Shown piece by piece: positions 54,322 through 62,107 of a DNA stretch of 64,000 nucleotides. The stretch comes from Confluentibacter flavum (lineage in GTDB: Bacteria; Bacteroidota; Bacteroidia; Flavobacteriales; Flavobacteriaceae). Position 1 is the stretch's first letter. Each line of letters starts with the position of its first letter. The position numbers and the translations under genes were made by a program. The notes under the pieces were generated by a model. It was given only the letters and a program-made list of their open reading frames with translations. It did no database searches and had not been told where the DNA came from. The stretch is taken from the NCBI RefSeq assembly GCF_002843175.1, contig NZ_PJEO01000004.1, forward strand, positions 1 through 64,000, written 5' to 3'.

Positions 54322-55143
54322 TTACTTCCAATTTATTTTGTCAGTTTGTTTGTCATAGCTTTTGCTATCAATGGATTGTACTTCGGTATAAGTTTTGTTA
54401 GCCACTTTTTTAAATGTTGATTTTCTAGCTGCAATAAATTCCAATTTCTCATCGGCTACTTCTGGCCAAAGCACAATGTTCGTTCCTTCAAATTCCGATT
54501 TTACACTCGCATAAAGTATTCCGTCAACTTCTGGAAATTTTTCTTTTATATAATTTGAAAAGGCGCAGGTTATTTTATAGTTGGATTTATGTTTTTGTAG
54601 GTCAAGAGTGAACTCTTTAGCTATGAATTCGTTGAATTTTTTCAGCTCTTCAAATTCTTTACTTTTTTCAAACCCGTCGTAAAACTTTTTCATTTCGTCA
54701 AATCCCGAATTTTTTCCTATATTTTCATCTGTCGGTAGAATCATAGCGAGTTTAAGAGACTCCTTTAAGTCCCAAACGCCAATAGTCAAAACTTCTTCCT
54801 CGCTATTTTCGTTTCCTCTAAAAATAGATACAGCTTCTGAAATTCCAGTTATTTGGTTTTTATTATCATTACAGTAGAAAAATCCTTGTCCAGGTTCATT
54901 TGCTCTTCCAAAGTTTGTAATATTTAAAATATCCTTTCTGTAAGTTAGTTGGTCAGATTCTTCAAATAGGTTTTCACGATTGTTGTGTCTCCTAAATCGA
55001 ATTAATTTATATGGTTTGTATTCATAAAATGGTATTGGAATTATTTGATTTTTCAGAATGTTTTTTATGTGAGAATAACTGGAAATCGTATCCTGTTCTT
55101 TCAGTTCGTTAAGTTTGTTGATTATTTGCTCGGATTTTGTCAT
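54322..55143 (-). CDS. RES-domain-like protein
   Basis: A 273-residue cytoplasmic protein. Segments KLIRFRRHNNREN (first Arg), ITNFGRANEPGQGFFYCNDN, ITGISEAVSIFR (Glu) and the late VDGILYASVKSEFEGTNIVLW (Ser region), with WPEVADEKLEF after it, follow the order of RES-type NAD+-degrading toxins. The protein is longer than a minimal RES domain because it has N-terminal and central helical insertions. No Xre antitoxin lies next to it; the neighbours are small membrane and secreted hypotheticals. It is preceded by GGTTGGCAGCAAGCTA (complement of 55147-55162). It may be a RES-like immunity or effector gene, but this is inferred from motif order. Confidence 0.5.
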   Translation of the reverse strand: MTKSEQIINKLNELKEQDTISSYSHIKNILKNQIIPIPFYEYKPYKLIRFRRHNNRENLFEESDQLTYRKDILNITNFGRANEPGQGFFYCNDNKNQITGISEAVSIFRGNENSEEEVLTIGVWDLKESLKLAMILPTDENIGKNSGFDEMKKFYDGFEKSKEFEELKKFNEFIAKEFTLDLQKHKSNYKITCAFSNYIKEKFPEVDGILYASVKSEFEGTNIVLWPEVADEKLEFIAARKSTFKKVANKTYTEVQSIDSKSYDKQTDKINWK

Positions 55144-55183
55144 TTTTAGCTTGCTGCCAACCTTATACTCAACAGTATTTTTA

Positions 55184-55426
55184 TTACATTAAAAGTCCAC
55201 CAATTCCTGATAATAAATGAATAATTATGCAAGTAATTCCGAAAATTTTTCCAAAATTGTTTTTAGAAAATAGAGAAATAAACCCAGCAATAATTAATGG
55301 AATAAGCAAAGCTCCTAAGAGGTATACGAGAAAATCTAACAAATGATTTGTATCAATGCCATAAATGACTAATACATAAATTAGCGCACTTATAATTCCC
55401 AATATATAACCAGTTTTATTTGTCAT
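55184..55426 (-). CDS. Small membrane protein, unknown
   Basis: An 80-residue protein with three hydrophobic helices (about 8-25, 31-55 and 60-80) and little else. It lies between two short accessory genes on the minus strand, 6 bp downstream of the lipoprotein gene. No family is recognised. It may be one of several acquired hypotheticals in this island. Confidence 0.65.
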   Translation of the reverse strand: MTNKTGYILGIISALIYVLVIYGIDTNHLLDFLVYLLGALLIPLIIAGFISLFSKNNFGKIFGITCIIIHLLSGIGGLLM

Positions 55427-55432
55427 AATTGT

Positions 55433-56071
55433 TTAATTTTCATTTAAGTTTTTTTCAAATTCACTCATTTTAATTTTCATTTTGGCTGATGAAATTGAGG
55501 ATTCAAGATGTGAGTTGTAAAAATTATAATTGTTGACACATTTTTGAGTATAAAATTTGATTTGATTATCAATTATTTCAAATTCGCAACTTTGGTCTAA
55601 AAGATTGATTATTTTTTTACTTAAATCGATAATATCGGAATCAATCTCAAAATTTTCTTTTGTTACATTAATTCCATATTCGTATTTGTCTTGAATTATT
55701 TTTAGTTTTTCTTTATTAAATTTTTCTGAAAGTTTAATAGAATCGAATAAGATTTTTAATTCAGAAATCAGCGCTTGATTGGTTTTATTAAAATTTACAT
55801 TTAAAGAATCCAATCTTTTTAAAATCAGTTTTGATTCAGTTAGATTATTTTTTTTGTCCTCTTTTAATCTGTTAACACTTAAAAGCGTTGCCAAACCACT
55901 ATTAGCTATGTCCGATTTACATTTTAAGTAGTTTTTATTTATTTCTAACACTTTTTCATAGATTAATGATTGAATTTTTTCATTATTCTTGTCAACTTGA
56001 CTCTCGCAAGATAAAAGTGAAAAAGTGATTAATAATGTTAAGAAATATTTCAATGGTTTGTGTTTTTTCAT
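55433..56071 (-). CDS. Hypothetical lipoprotein
   Basis: A 212-residue protein with a lipoprotein signal (ITFSLLSC, Cys near residue 22). The rest is highly charged, Lys/Glu/Asn-rich and predicted helical (coiled-coil-like through about 35-200). No catalytic motif is visible. Low GC and its place in an accessory block suggest recent acquisition. AGTTGGCAACAATA precedes it (complement of 56071-56084), a cassette-like edge. Confidence 0.7.
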   Translation of the reverse strand: MKKHKPLKYFLTLLITFSLLSCESQVDKNNEKIQSLIYEKVLEINKNYLKCKSDIANSGLATLLSVNRLKEDKKNNLTESKLILKRLDSLNVNFNKTNQALISELKILFDSIKLSEKFNKEKLKIIQDKYEYGINVTKENFEIDSDIIDLSKKIINLLDQSCEFEIIDNQIKFYTQKCVNNYNFYNSHLESSISSAKMKIKMSEFEKNLNEN

Positions 56072-56088
56072 ATTGTTGCCAACTTTTT

Positions 56089-56517
56089 TTATTTCAATAC
56101 ATTATCAGTATTTAAATAAGTTTCATTCAAAAGTTGGTGCCAAAGTTGTAACATATGTACTGAATTTAAAGGAATTACAGGGTTTTCCCCTAATGAAAAA
56201 TCTCTTTTAATTGTTATATAGAAAATTTCTTCATTTGTTTTTTTGATTATCCAATCAGTTTGTGTACGATTATTTCTTATTAAATTTGATTCAGAAAGAC
56301 CGAATTTTGAAAGCCAATTATCAGTTAAAGGAATGGGTTGCCAATCTTTGTTACTATATATAATTTTTTCTGTTCCATTTTTATTCTCTAGGGTAATTGA
56401 GAGTTTAGACATATCAATTACCTTTAATATCTCATTATCAACATTAATGAATGCTGAATAGATTAATTCAGGGCTTAAAGAGTTATTTATATCAAACTTT
56501 TTCATTCTTACTGTCAA
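56089..56517 (-). CDS. Hypothetical protein
   Basis: A 142-residue cytoplasmic-looking protein with mixed alpha/beta content and no transmembrane segment. It ends HMLQLWHQLLNETYLNTDNV. Its start overlaps the stop of the upstream secreted-protein gene by 4 bp (56514-56517), so the two are coupled. No family is recognised. Confidence 0.6.
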   Translation of the reverse strand: MTVRMKKFDINNSLSPELIYSAFINVDNEILKVIDMSKLSITLENKNGTEKIIYSNKDWQPIPLTDNWLSKFGLSESNLIRNNRTQTDWIIKKTNEEIFYITIKRDFSLGENPVIPLNSVHMLQLWHQLLNETYLNTDNVLK

Positions 56518-57095
56518 ATTTTTCTTTCAAATCTTCTTTTTGACCTTTCGTATGATGTCTTTTCCCAAGTTGAATCGAAACCGTTCCAATATATTCTCAT
56601 AAGATAACTGCCTGAAGTAGTCCAAATAACTACTTTTAAATCATTGTATTCAAAGACAATATTGTTGTTGTCATTATTACTTTTTAAGAATTTATTGTTT
56701 TTATCAATTTCGCTTTCGATTTTGTTTAAAAATTCAAAAGCTTGGTCTTTGGATAAGTTCTTAAATCCATAGCCTTGAAATATAACTCCTGCATCATTCC
56801 AATATTCACCATAGAACCCCAAAACTAAACCCTCTTTGTTTTGAGACTCACATTTATATAATAATGTGGTCATTTCGCCTGAACTTGCAGCGGCCAAAGG
56901 AATAGCTTCAAACTGCAAAGCACTTTCAGAAGTTTTTAGAACATTGTGGATTAGAAAAGTTTTTGCTTTAAACAGAGAAATATCTTTGCTAAATTCTTTT
57001 GCTTGAAAAAGATTGTAATCATTTTGTTGAATTTGAGCAAAAGTATTAATTGACATTATTAAAGTCAAAATGAAAATGGTTAGTTTTAATTTCAT
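56514..57095 (-). CDS. Hypothetical secreted protein
   Basis: A 193-residue protein with a signal peptide (MKLKLTIFILTLIMSINTFAQ). The mature part is alpha/beta with a charged C terminus (WEKTSYERSKRRFERKI). Phrases such as ALQFEAIPLAAASSGEMTTL and FYGEYWNDAGVIFQGYGF do not match a family I know. It is coupled to the 56089 gene by a 4-bp overlap. The pair resembles a secreted-protein/cytoplasmic-partner arrangement, but no role can be stated. Confidence 0.65.
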   Translation of the reverse strand: MKLKLTIFILTLIMSINTFAQIQQNDYNLFQAKEFSKDISLFKAKTFLIHNVLKTSESALQFEAIPLAAASSGEMTTLLYKCESQNKEGLVLGFYGEYWNDAGVIFQGYGFKNLSKDQAFEFLNKIESEIDKNNKFLKSNNDNNNIVFEYNDLKVVIWTTSGSYLMRIYWNGFDSTWEKTSYERSKRRFERKI

Positions 57096-57155
57096 AAACT
57101 ATTTAATTTAAATGTATGTTAACTTGTTAATATACTATATTTTTCCTACCTATCT

Positions 57156-57237
57156 AATCCACAAACCCCATCAAAGCATAAACCAATGCCCCTTGCCAAT
57201 TAATAGGGTTAGAAGATTCTTTCGGTCAAGTGGTCCA
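57156..57237 (-). pseudogene. Displaced fragment of the GH9 gene 3' end
   Basis: 57156-57206 matches 57969-58019, the last 17 codons of the GH9 gene, at 49 of 51 bases in the same orientation. The match resumes with AAGATTCTT beyond a short indel and fades by the higA stop at 57238. It is not a gene. It marks one end of an inserted or duplicated segment holding higBA. Confidence 0.85.
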
Positions 57238-57549
57238 TTAGATTTTAATATTCAATTCAAGTCGCCCACCAAAACCAAGTTCAATGATTTTTTGAAGGGT
57301 CGAAATACGAGCTTCCTTCATGTTGTTCTCAATTTTTGAAATGTAGGATTTCGTTGTCCCAACTTTTTCGGCAAGTTGTTCTTGTGTCATTCCCATTTCT
57401 ATACGCGTGTCGTGAATCAATGTGCCGATTTTGAAGGATTCATAACCTGCTTCCAATTCGTCACGTTCTTTTGTTCCAAGTTTACCGTAGTTTTTATCTT
57501 TGAACTCTTCTAGAGTCATTAAATTTTTATTTTTTGTATTCGTTTTCAT
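57238..57549 (-). CDS. higA: HigA-like antitoxin (XRE family)
   Basis: A 103-residue antitoxin. An N-terminal helix with FKDKNYGKLGTKERDELEAG precedes a Cro/C1-type helix-turn-helix: MTQEQLAEKVGTTKSYISKI (about 53-72), followed by EARISTLQKIIELG. It overlaps the toxin gene by 23 bp and lies 3' of it, the HigBA order. It should neutralise HigB and repress the promoter through a palindrome at 57899-57916. Confidence 0.88.
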   Translation of the reverse strand: MKTNTKNKNLMTLEEFKDKNYGKLGTKERDELEAGYESFKIGTLIHDTRIEMGMTQEQLAEKVGTTKSYISKIENNMKEARISTLQKIIELGFGGRLELNIKI

Positions 57550-57880
57550 ATTCTGCCTTTATTTTAAGTGCCATTTCAATTTCTTTCTTCGGTGTCTTTT
57601 GAGTCTTCTTTTGAAAACCGTTTGCTACAACAACCAATTGTCCTTGGTCAAAAAAACAGAAAATTCTAAAAATGTCGCCACCAAATTGTACCCGGATTTC
57701 ATATAATCCCTCCGTGTTTTCAATGTGTTTTAGATAAGTCTCTGGAACTCTTTGTAAGTCTTCAACTAAGCTAAAAGTCCAAACAATTTTAGCTTTTACC
57801 TTTTTTGTTTGCTTCTCGAAGAAGTCTTGAAAGTAGTGCTTGTAAAAAGTTATCCTTCTGTGTTTCTGATTTTTATCCAC
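57527..57880 (-). CDS. higB: HigB-like toxin (RelE/ParE superfamily)
   Basis: A protein of about 117 residues of the RelE-type mRNA-interferase group. Segments RITFYKHYFQDFFEKQTKKV, FSLVEDLQRVPETYLKHIEN, GLYEIRVQFGGDIFRIFCFF and VVVANGFQKKTQKTPKKEIE follow the phage-type/HigB pattern. No ATG precedes the conserved region. I propose the GTG at the complement of 57878-57880 (MDKNQKHRR). A TTG at 57895 is also in frame but falls inside the likely -7 box. The pair is bracketed by GH9 3'-end repeats. Confidence 0.82.
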   Translation of the reverse strand: MDKNQKHRRITFYKHYFQDFFEKQTKKVKAKIVWTFSLVEDLQRVPETYLKHIENTEGLYEIRVQFGGDIFRIFCFFDQGQLVVVANGFQKKTQKTPKKEIEMALKIKAEYENEYKK

Positions 57881-57884
57881 TGGG

Positions 57885-57916
57885 CAAAGATACAAAAAGT
57901 TTCCCTAAAGTGAAAC
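57885..57916 (-). promoter_or_regulatory. higBA promoter with overlapping operator palindrome
   Basis: On the minus strand TATCTTTG (57885-57892) fits the -7 consensus. Just upstream GTTTCACTTTAGGGAAAC (57899-57916) is an 18-bp imperfect palindrome with 7 of 8 possible pairs, a likely HigA operator for autoregulation. The transcript would start about at the proposed GTG, so translation may be leaderless. Confidence 0.5.
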
Positions 57917-57966
57917 ATGAAAAATTATTTTATATGAAAGTCGTTTTGTTGGGTTTATCAAAATAA

Positions 57967-59598
57967 TCAATCCACAAACCCCATCAAAGCATACACCAAA
58001 GCCCCTTGCCAATTAATAGCAATTTCATTGTGGCTATAAGATTCTTGGTCGTCTATCCAATCGGTCGCTTTGTGTCCGCCACCAACTAAATAGCCTGGCC
58101 ATGGTGCTTCAATACCATCAGCTCCAGAACGACGATCGTGTGGATGCATAGGTGGGTTTATACCCAAGCCTGTTACAAACGAACGATTGTAGACGTTTTT
58201 ACCAAAAATATGATCTATAATACCAATTGCGGTTTCTATATATTCTTTTTTTGGCTGCATCTTATTGGCAATTTGCAAATTCATGGTTTGGCGAGCTACC
58301 GTGCCATTACAGCCCCAAAAATAGGTTCCAGCAAGCGCACGGGAATACACATCGGTTTTACCTTTTTCAACCAAGGCATCTGCATTTTCTGTAATATTGT
58401 TTTTTATCAATGTGTCAATTTCAGGACTTTTATCTTTTCTTTTCGAAAGTGCATACGTGAACATACCAAGGTTTGATACATTTCCCCAATCCCAATTTTC
58501 CTCAATCTTATAATCCATTAAGGCAGCTCTTTTTTCGAAATCGTCTAAACACGTTTTGTCTCCTGTGGTTTCCCATAGTTCTGCTGCTGCCCATAATTTG
58601 TCGTCGTTATCTCTGGTTTGGTAGCCACCGGTTTTAAAGTCGCCTTGCACAAAACGTTTTTCTTCTGGATGTTCCTGTAAAAATCGATAACTTACCCAAG
58701 CGGCATCCAAACATTTTTTGGCATAAGCAGCATCATAGGGTTCAAAATAGCGAGCGGCCATAGCCATCATAGCTACAAAATCGGCCGTGGCAGCAGAACT
58801 CCATTCCGTAAAATAGCGTTTTTCTTCATCTTTGTCTGCCATAATAAAATCAGAAAAATTTACCCGTGTTAATTTGTGCGACACTTTTCCGGAGCCATCA
58901 GGATATTGCATTTTAAGAATCCAATCGGTTTCCCATTTCAATTCCTTAAGAAAATCAGGCAATCCTGGCGCTGTATCTGGAAGGTCTAACTGAAGTTTTT
59001 CAATTTGTGGTTGATAGTGATCCCAAGCCATAAAAAGCACACCAACAGTAATACCGGCATTAACCGTATATTTTCCGTAATCGCCAGCATCGTGCCATCC
59101 GCCTGTACCGTCGCGTTGCGAATTTGGATTGCCAATATAATCGTCAAAACCATCTTCTAAATGGCAGGTATCCTGATAGAAATGGGTTCCATTAAAATCG
59201 CCATTAACTTCCATACCACAACGCCATAAATAAAAACCACGCATACTTGTTTTGGCTGCAAAATTAAAAACATCGTCAGCTATCTTAAATGCGTTCGATC
59301 TACCAACGCCAACAGCTTCTATGACATAGTCGCCCGTTTTTGTGAATTCAGAGAAATCAGCTTTCCAAACGGTTTGATTAATATCTTCTTGTGAATACGG
59401 CCCCGTTGTTTTTCCTGAAAACACCACGTTGCCTTTTAAATCTAAAATATTAAAGACATCACTTTTTTGGGATATGGTTACCGTTTTTTTATGATTGGGT
59501 AAAAACCCAAGGGAATTGAAATGAATATGGTTAGACTGAGCTATTACACAAAAAAATGAAATGAAGAATATGAGGGTAACTATAATTTGTTTTTTCAT
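57967..59598 (-). CDS. Glycoside hydrolase family 9 cellulase
   Basis: A 543-residue secreted endoglucanase-type enzyme acting on beta-1,4-glucans. The signal peptide is followed by an immunoglobulin-like N-terminal domain (about 25-105), then an (alpha/alpha)6 catalytic domain. Catalytic Asp170 and Asp173 lie in GGWHDAGDYGKY. YFWGCNGTVARQTMN and VTGLGINPPMHPHDRRSG are family landmarks, and the acid is Glu525 in SHNEIAINWQ. There is no type IX sorting domain or lipobox, so it may stay periplasmic. The last 17 codons (57969-58019) are duplicated at 57156-57206, the repeats bracketing higBA. Confidence 0.94.
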   Translation of the reverse strand: MKKQIIVTLIFFISFFCVIAQSNHIHFNSLGFLPNHKKTVTISQKSDVFNILDLKGNVVFSGKTTGPYSQEDINQTVWKADFSEFTKTGDYVIEAVGVGRSNAFKIADDVFNFAAKTSMRGFYLWRCGMEVNGDFNGTHFYQDTCHLEDGFDDYIGNPNSQRDGTGGWHDAGDYGKYTVNAGITVGVLFMAWDHYQPQIEKLQLDLPDTAPGLPDFLKELKWETDWILKMQYPDGSGKVSHKLTRVNFSDFIMADKDEEKRYFTEWSSAATADFVAMMAMAARYFEPYDAAYAKKCLDAAWVSYRFLQEHPEEKRFVQGDFKTGGYQTRDNDDKLWAAAELWETTGDKTCLDDFEKRAALMDYKIEENWDWGNVSNLGMFTYALSKRKDKSPEIDTLIKNNITENADALVEKGKTDVYSRALAGTYFWGCNGTVARQTMNLQIANKMQPKKEYIETAIGIIDHIFGKNVYNRSFVTGLGINPPMHPHDRRSGADGIEAPWPGYLVGGGHKATDWIDDQESYSHNEIAINWQGALVYALMGFVD

Positions 59599-59750
59599 GG
59601 TTGTTTTGTATTAATATGTTTATTCTGTGAGTTCCATTTTTCTTTTTTGATTTACCAAAAGTGAGCGATGTGTCTTGTTTTTTAATATAATCAAATTTGG
59701 GTTTTATTTTTTGCATAAGTTGTTCGACTAAGGTCGTGAACTTTTTAAAA

Positions 59751-59783
59751 TAAAAAAACCGTTGAAGCTGAATTCAACGGTTT
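59751..59783 (-). terminator. Terminator after the sorting-domain gene
   Basis: AAACCGTTGAA (59756-59766) pairs with TTCAACGGTTT (59773-59783). On the minus strand it is followed by a run of T. It is 57 bp behind the 59840 gene. Confidence 0.85.
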
Positions 59784-59839
59784 AATTTGATATTTTTAAA
59801 ATCTGCCATCCTCCTATTTAGGACGACATAGTCTTTAAA

Positions 59840-60181
59840 TTATTTAATAACCAGTTTTCTGGTTTCACTTATTTTATTTTCCGTAATCTTCAAAATATAA
59901 ACACCGGTACTAAGGGAGGAAATATTTAATTCCTTGCCATTCAAAACGGTTGCATGTATTTGTTTTCCTAAAACATTATAGATTTCAATATTTTTAGCAA
60001 AGTTTTTCTTGGTAGTAATATAAATAATCTGCCTGCCTTCAGTCACTGGGTTTGGATAAATAGATAGCCCTTCTATGTTTTGTTGCGTAGAAGCATTACT
60101 AAAGTTGCTTTGAGAAAACCCTTGTTGGGTAATCAAAAAAGCAAAAAACAATAATGTAATTATAATGTAGTTTTTTTTCAT
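59840..60181 (-). CDS. Minimal type IX secretion sorting-domain protein
   Basis: A 113-residue protein: signal peptide (MKKNYIIITLLFFAFLITQQ, then GFSQ), about 15 intervening residues and then a complete type A T9SS C-terminal sorting domain. The domain shows [54 protein letters not shown] and the ending ETRKLVIK. There is no separate passenger domain. I chose ATG at the complement of 60179-60181. It could be a truncated gene, an anchor or a substrate decoy; the sequence does not decide. Confidence 0.85.
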   Translation of the reverse strand: MKKNYIIITLLFFAFLITQQGFSQSNFSNASTQQNIEGLSIYPNPVTEGRQIIYITTKKNFAKNIEIYNVLGKQIHATVLNGKELNISSLSTGVYILKITENKISETRKLVIK

Positions 60182-60379
60182 ATTTACCTGTGAAATGTAA
60201 AAGTAATAATTTACCACAAAACATATACCAAAAAAATGTTAAAGATTTGAACAATTTATCGAAAGTTACTGTTACGTAAGTTGTGCGTTACCTTATTGTT
60301 ATTTATTTAAGAATTTTAATAAATTTATGTTATTAGTTTTATCTTTACCTTGTAATAAGGCTTAAACTTATTTAAAATA

Positions 60380-61060
60380 ATGAATAAAAGAGATATAAAG
60401 ATACTTTTGGTAGATGATGAACCAGACATTCTAGAAATAGTTAGTTATAATCTATCAAGCGAAGGGTATCAAGTTATTACTGCCGAAAATGGTATAGAAG
60501 CCGTAAAGAAAGCAAAAAAAGAACTTCCTCAATTAGTTATTCTTGACGTCATGATGCCAGAAATGGATGGTATTGAAGCCTGTGAACTTATTAGAAAAGA
60601 TCCAAACCTAAAAGATGTTGTTATTACTTTTTTAACTGCTAGAGGAGAAGATTATTCTCAATTAGCTGGGTTTGATGCTGGAGCTGACGATTATATTACA
60701 AAGCCCATAAAACCAAAAGTGTTAATAAGTAAAGTAAAGGCGTTATTGAGACGTTTTAAGGAAGAAGATGTAAAAGACACCGTAAAAATTGGAAATTTAG
60801 TAATAAACAGGGATGAGTATAAAATAGTTTTAAAAGGAAAAGAGATAATTTTGCCAAGAAAAGAGTTTGAATTATTATCTTTACTAGCCTCTAAGCCAGG
60901 AAAAGTATTTAAACGCGATGAGATTCTTGATAAAGTTTGGGGAAATGAAGTGGTTGTAGGAGGTAGAACTATTGATGTGCACATTCGAAAATTACGCGAA
61001 AAAATTGGAGATGATTGTTTTAAAACCATTAAAGGAGTTGGCTATAAGTTTGTAGATTAA
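60380..61060 (+). CDS. OmpR/PhoB-family response regulator
   Basis: A 226-residue response regulator. The receiver domain has acidic pocket VDDEP, phospho-acceptor Asp56 (VILDVMMPEMDG) and Lys in DDYITKPIKP. The C-terminal winged-helix domain has PRKEFELLSLLASKPGKVFK and GGRTIDVHIRKLREKIGD. It binds DNA when phosphorylated by the next gene's kinase. The two are 3 bp apart. A PhoB-like role in phosphate control is plausible but not shown here. Confidence 0.93.
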   Translation: MNKRDIKILLVDDEPDILEIVSYNLSSEGYQVITAENGIEAVKKAKKELPQLVILDVMMPEMDGIEACELIRKDPNLKDVVITFLTARGEDYSQLAGFDAGADDYITKPIKPKVLISKVKALLRRFKEEDVKDTVKIGNLVINRDEYKIVLKGKEIILPRKEFELLSLLASKPGKVFKRDEILDKVWGNEVVVGGRTIDVHIRKLREKIGDDCFKTIKGVGYKFVD

Positions 61061-61063
61061 TTA

Positions 61064-62107
61064 ATGCAGGTAAAACTTAAAAAAACATACAAGTTTGCGA
61101 TACGAACGTCGTTTTACATAACTATATTTATAACGCTCTTAATGAGTGTTTTTTTATATTATTATTTTGAACCTAAATGGCAACTTATTTTAGGCTTCAC
61201 ACTTTGCTGCTATGTTTTTTCATTTCTTGTCATACAATATAGGGTTGAAAAATTTATATATAAACGTGTAAAAAAAATATATGATGATTTAACACTTCTT
61301 GAATCAACAAATTTGTCCAGAGGACCCATAAATACCGATATGGCCACACTCACCCAAGAAATAGACAAATTTGCCCGCGATAAAAAACTGGAAATAGAAA
61401 CCCTAAAGGTTAGGGAACAATACCGAAAAGAGTTTTTAGGAAATGTGTCGCACGAATTAAAAACACCCTTATTCACCATTCAAGGTTACATTTTAACTTT
61501 GTTAGACGGTGCCATGAACGATAAAAACATTCGGGAAAAATACTTGCAGCGAGCCAGTGAAGCTGTGGAAAGACTCAGTTATATTGTTAGCGATTTGGAT
61601 ATGATTACCAAATTGGAGGTTGGCGATTTAAGACTGAATATGGAGAGTTTTGATATTGTCGATTTGGCCAAAAATGTATTCAATATGATGGAAATGAGAG
61701 CCGCCAAAAAGAAAATAACCCTCACGTTTGATATTGATTATCTTAACCCAATTATGGTAAGTGCCGATAAAGAACGCATACAACAAGTATTAGCGAATCT
61801 TATTATAAATTCCATAAAATACGGAAGGGAAAAAGGAACTACAGAAATAAGTATAGAAAACCTTATTAAAAATAAGGTGATAGTTCGTGTAACGGATAAT
61901 GGAGAAGGGATAGAGAAAAAGCATTTGTCACGCTTGTTTGAACGTTTTTATAGGGTAGATAAAAGTGGCTCTCGAAAAGAAGGAGGTTCTGGATTAGGTC
62001 TGTCCATAGTTAAACATATTATAGAGGCCCACGACGAAAAAATCTATGTTGAAAGTGAATATGGTGTTGGTAGCGAGTTTTCATTCACGCTCGAAAAGAC
62101 TAAATAA
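61064..62107 (+). CDS. Membrane histidine kinase, PhoR-like
   Basis: A 347-residue sensor kinase with two N-terminal helices (about 14-33 and 39-58) and no large periplasmic domain. The dimerisation/phosphoacceptor site is His130 in GNVSHELKTPLFTIQGYI. The catalytic domain shows QQVLANLIINSIKYG (N box), VTDNGEGIEKKHLSRLFERF (G1/F) and GGSGLGLSIVKHI (G2). The lack of a sensor domain resembles PhoR of flavobacteria. It overlaps the convergent glycosyltransferase gene by 27 bp. Confidence 0.92.
   Translation: MQVKLKKTYKFAIRTSFYITIFITLLMSVFLYYYFEPKWQLILGFTLCCYVFSFLVIQYRVEKFIYKRVKKIYDDLTLLESTNLSRGPINTDMATLTQEIDKFARDKKLEIETLKVREQYRKEFLGNVSHELKTPLFTIQGYILTLLDGAMNDKNIREKYLQRASEAVERLSYIVSDLDMITKLEVGDLRLNMESFDIVDLAKNVFNMMEMRAAKKKITLTFDIDYLNPIMVSADKERIQQVLANLIINSIKYGREKGTTEISIENLIKNKVIVRVTDNGEGIEKKHLSRLFERFYRVDKSGSRKEGGSGLGLSIVKHIIEAHDEKIYVESEYGVGSEFSFTLEKTK

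Noticed and set aside
54177-54401. A 74-codon plus-strand frame near rplM
   Set aside because: It overlaps the end of the RES-like gene in antisense and is AT-rich with no recognisable domain.
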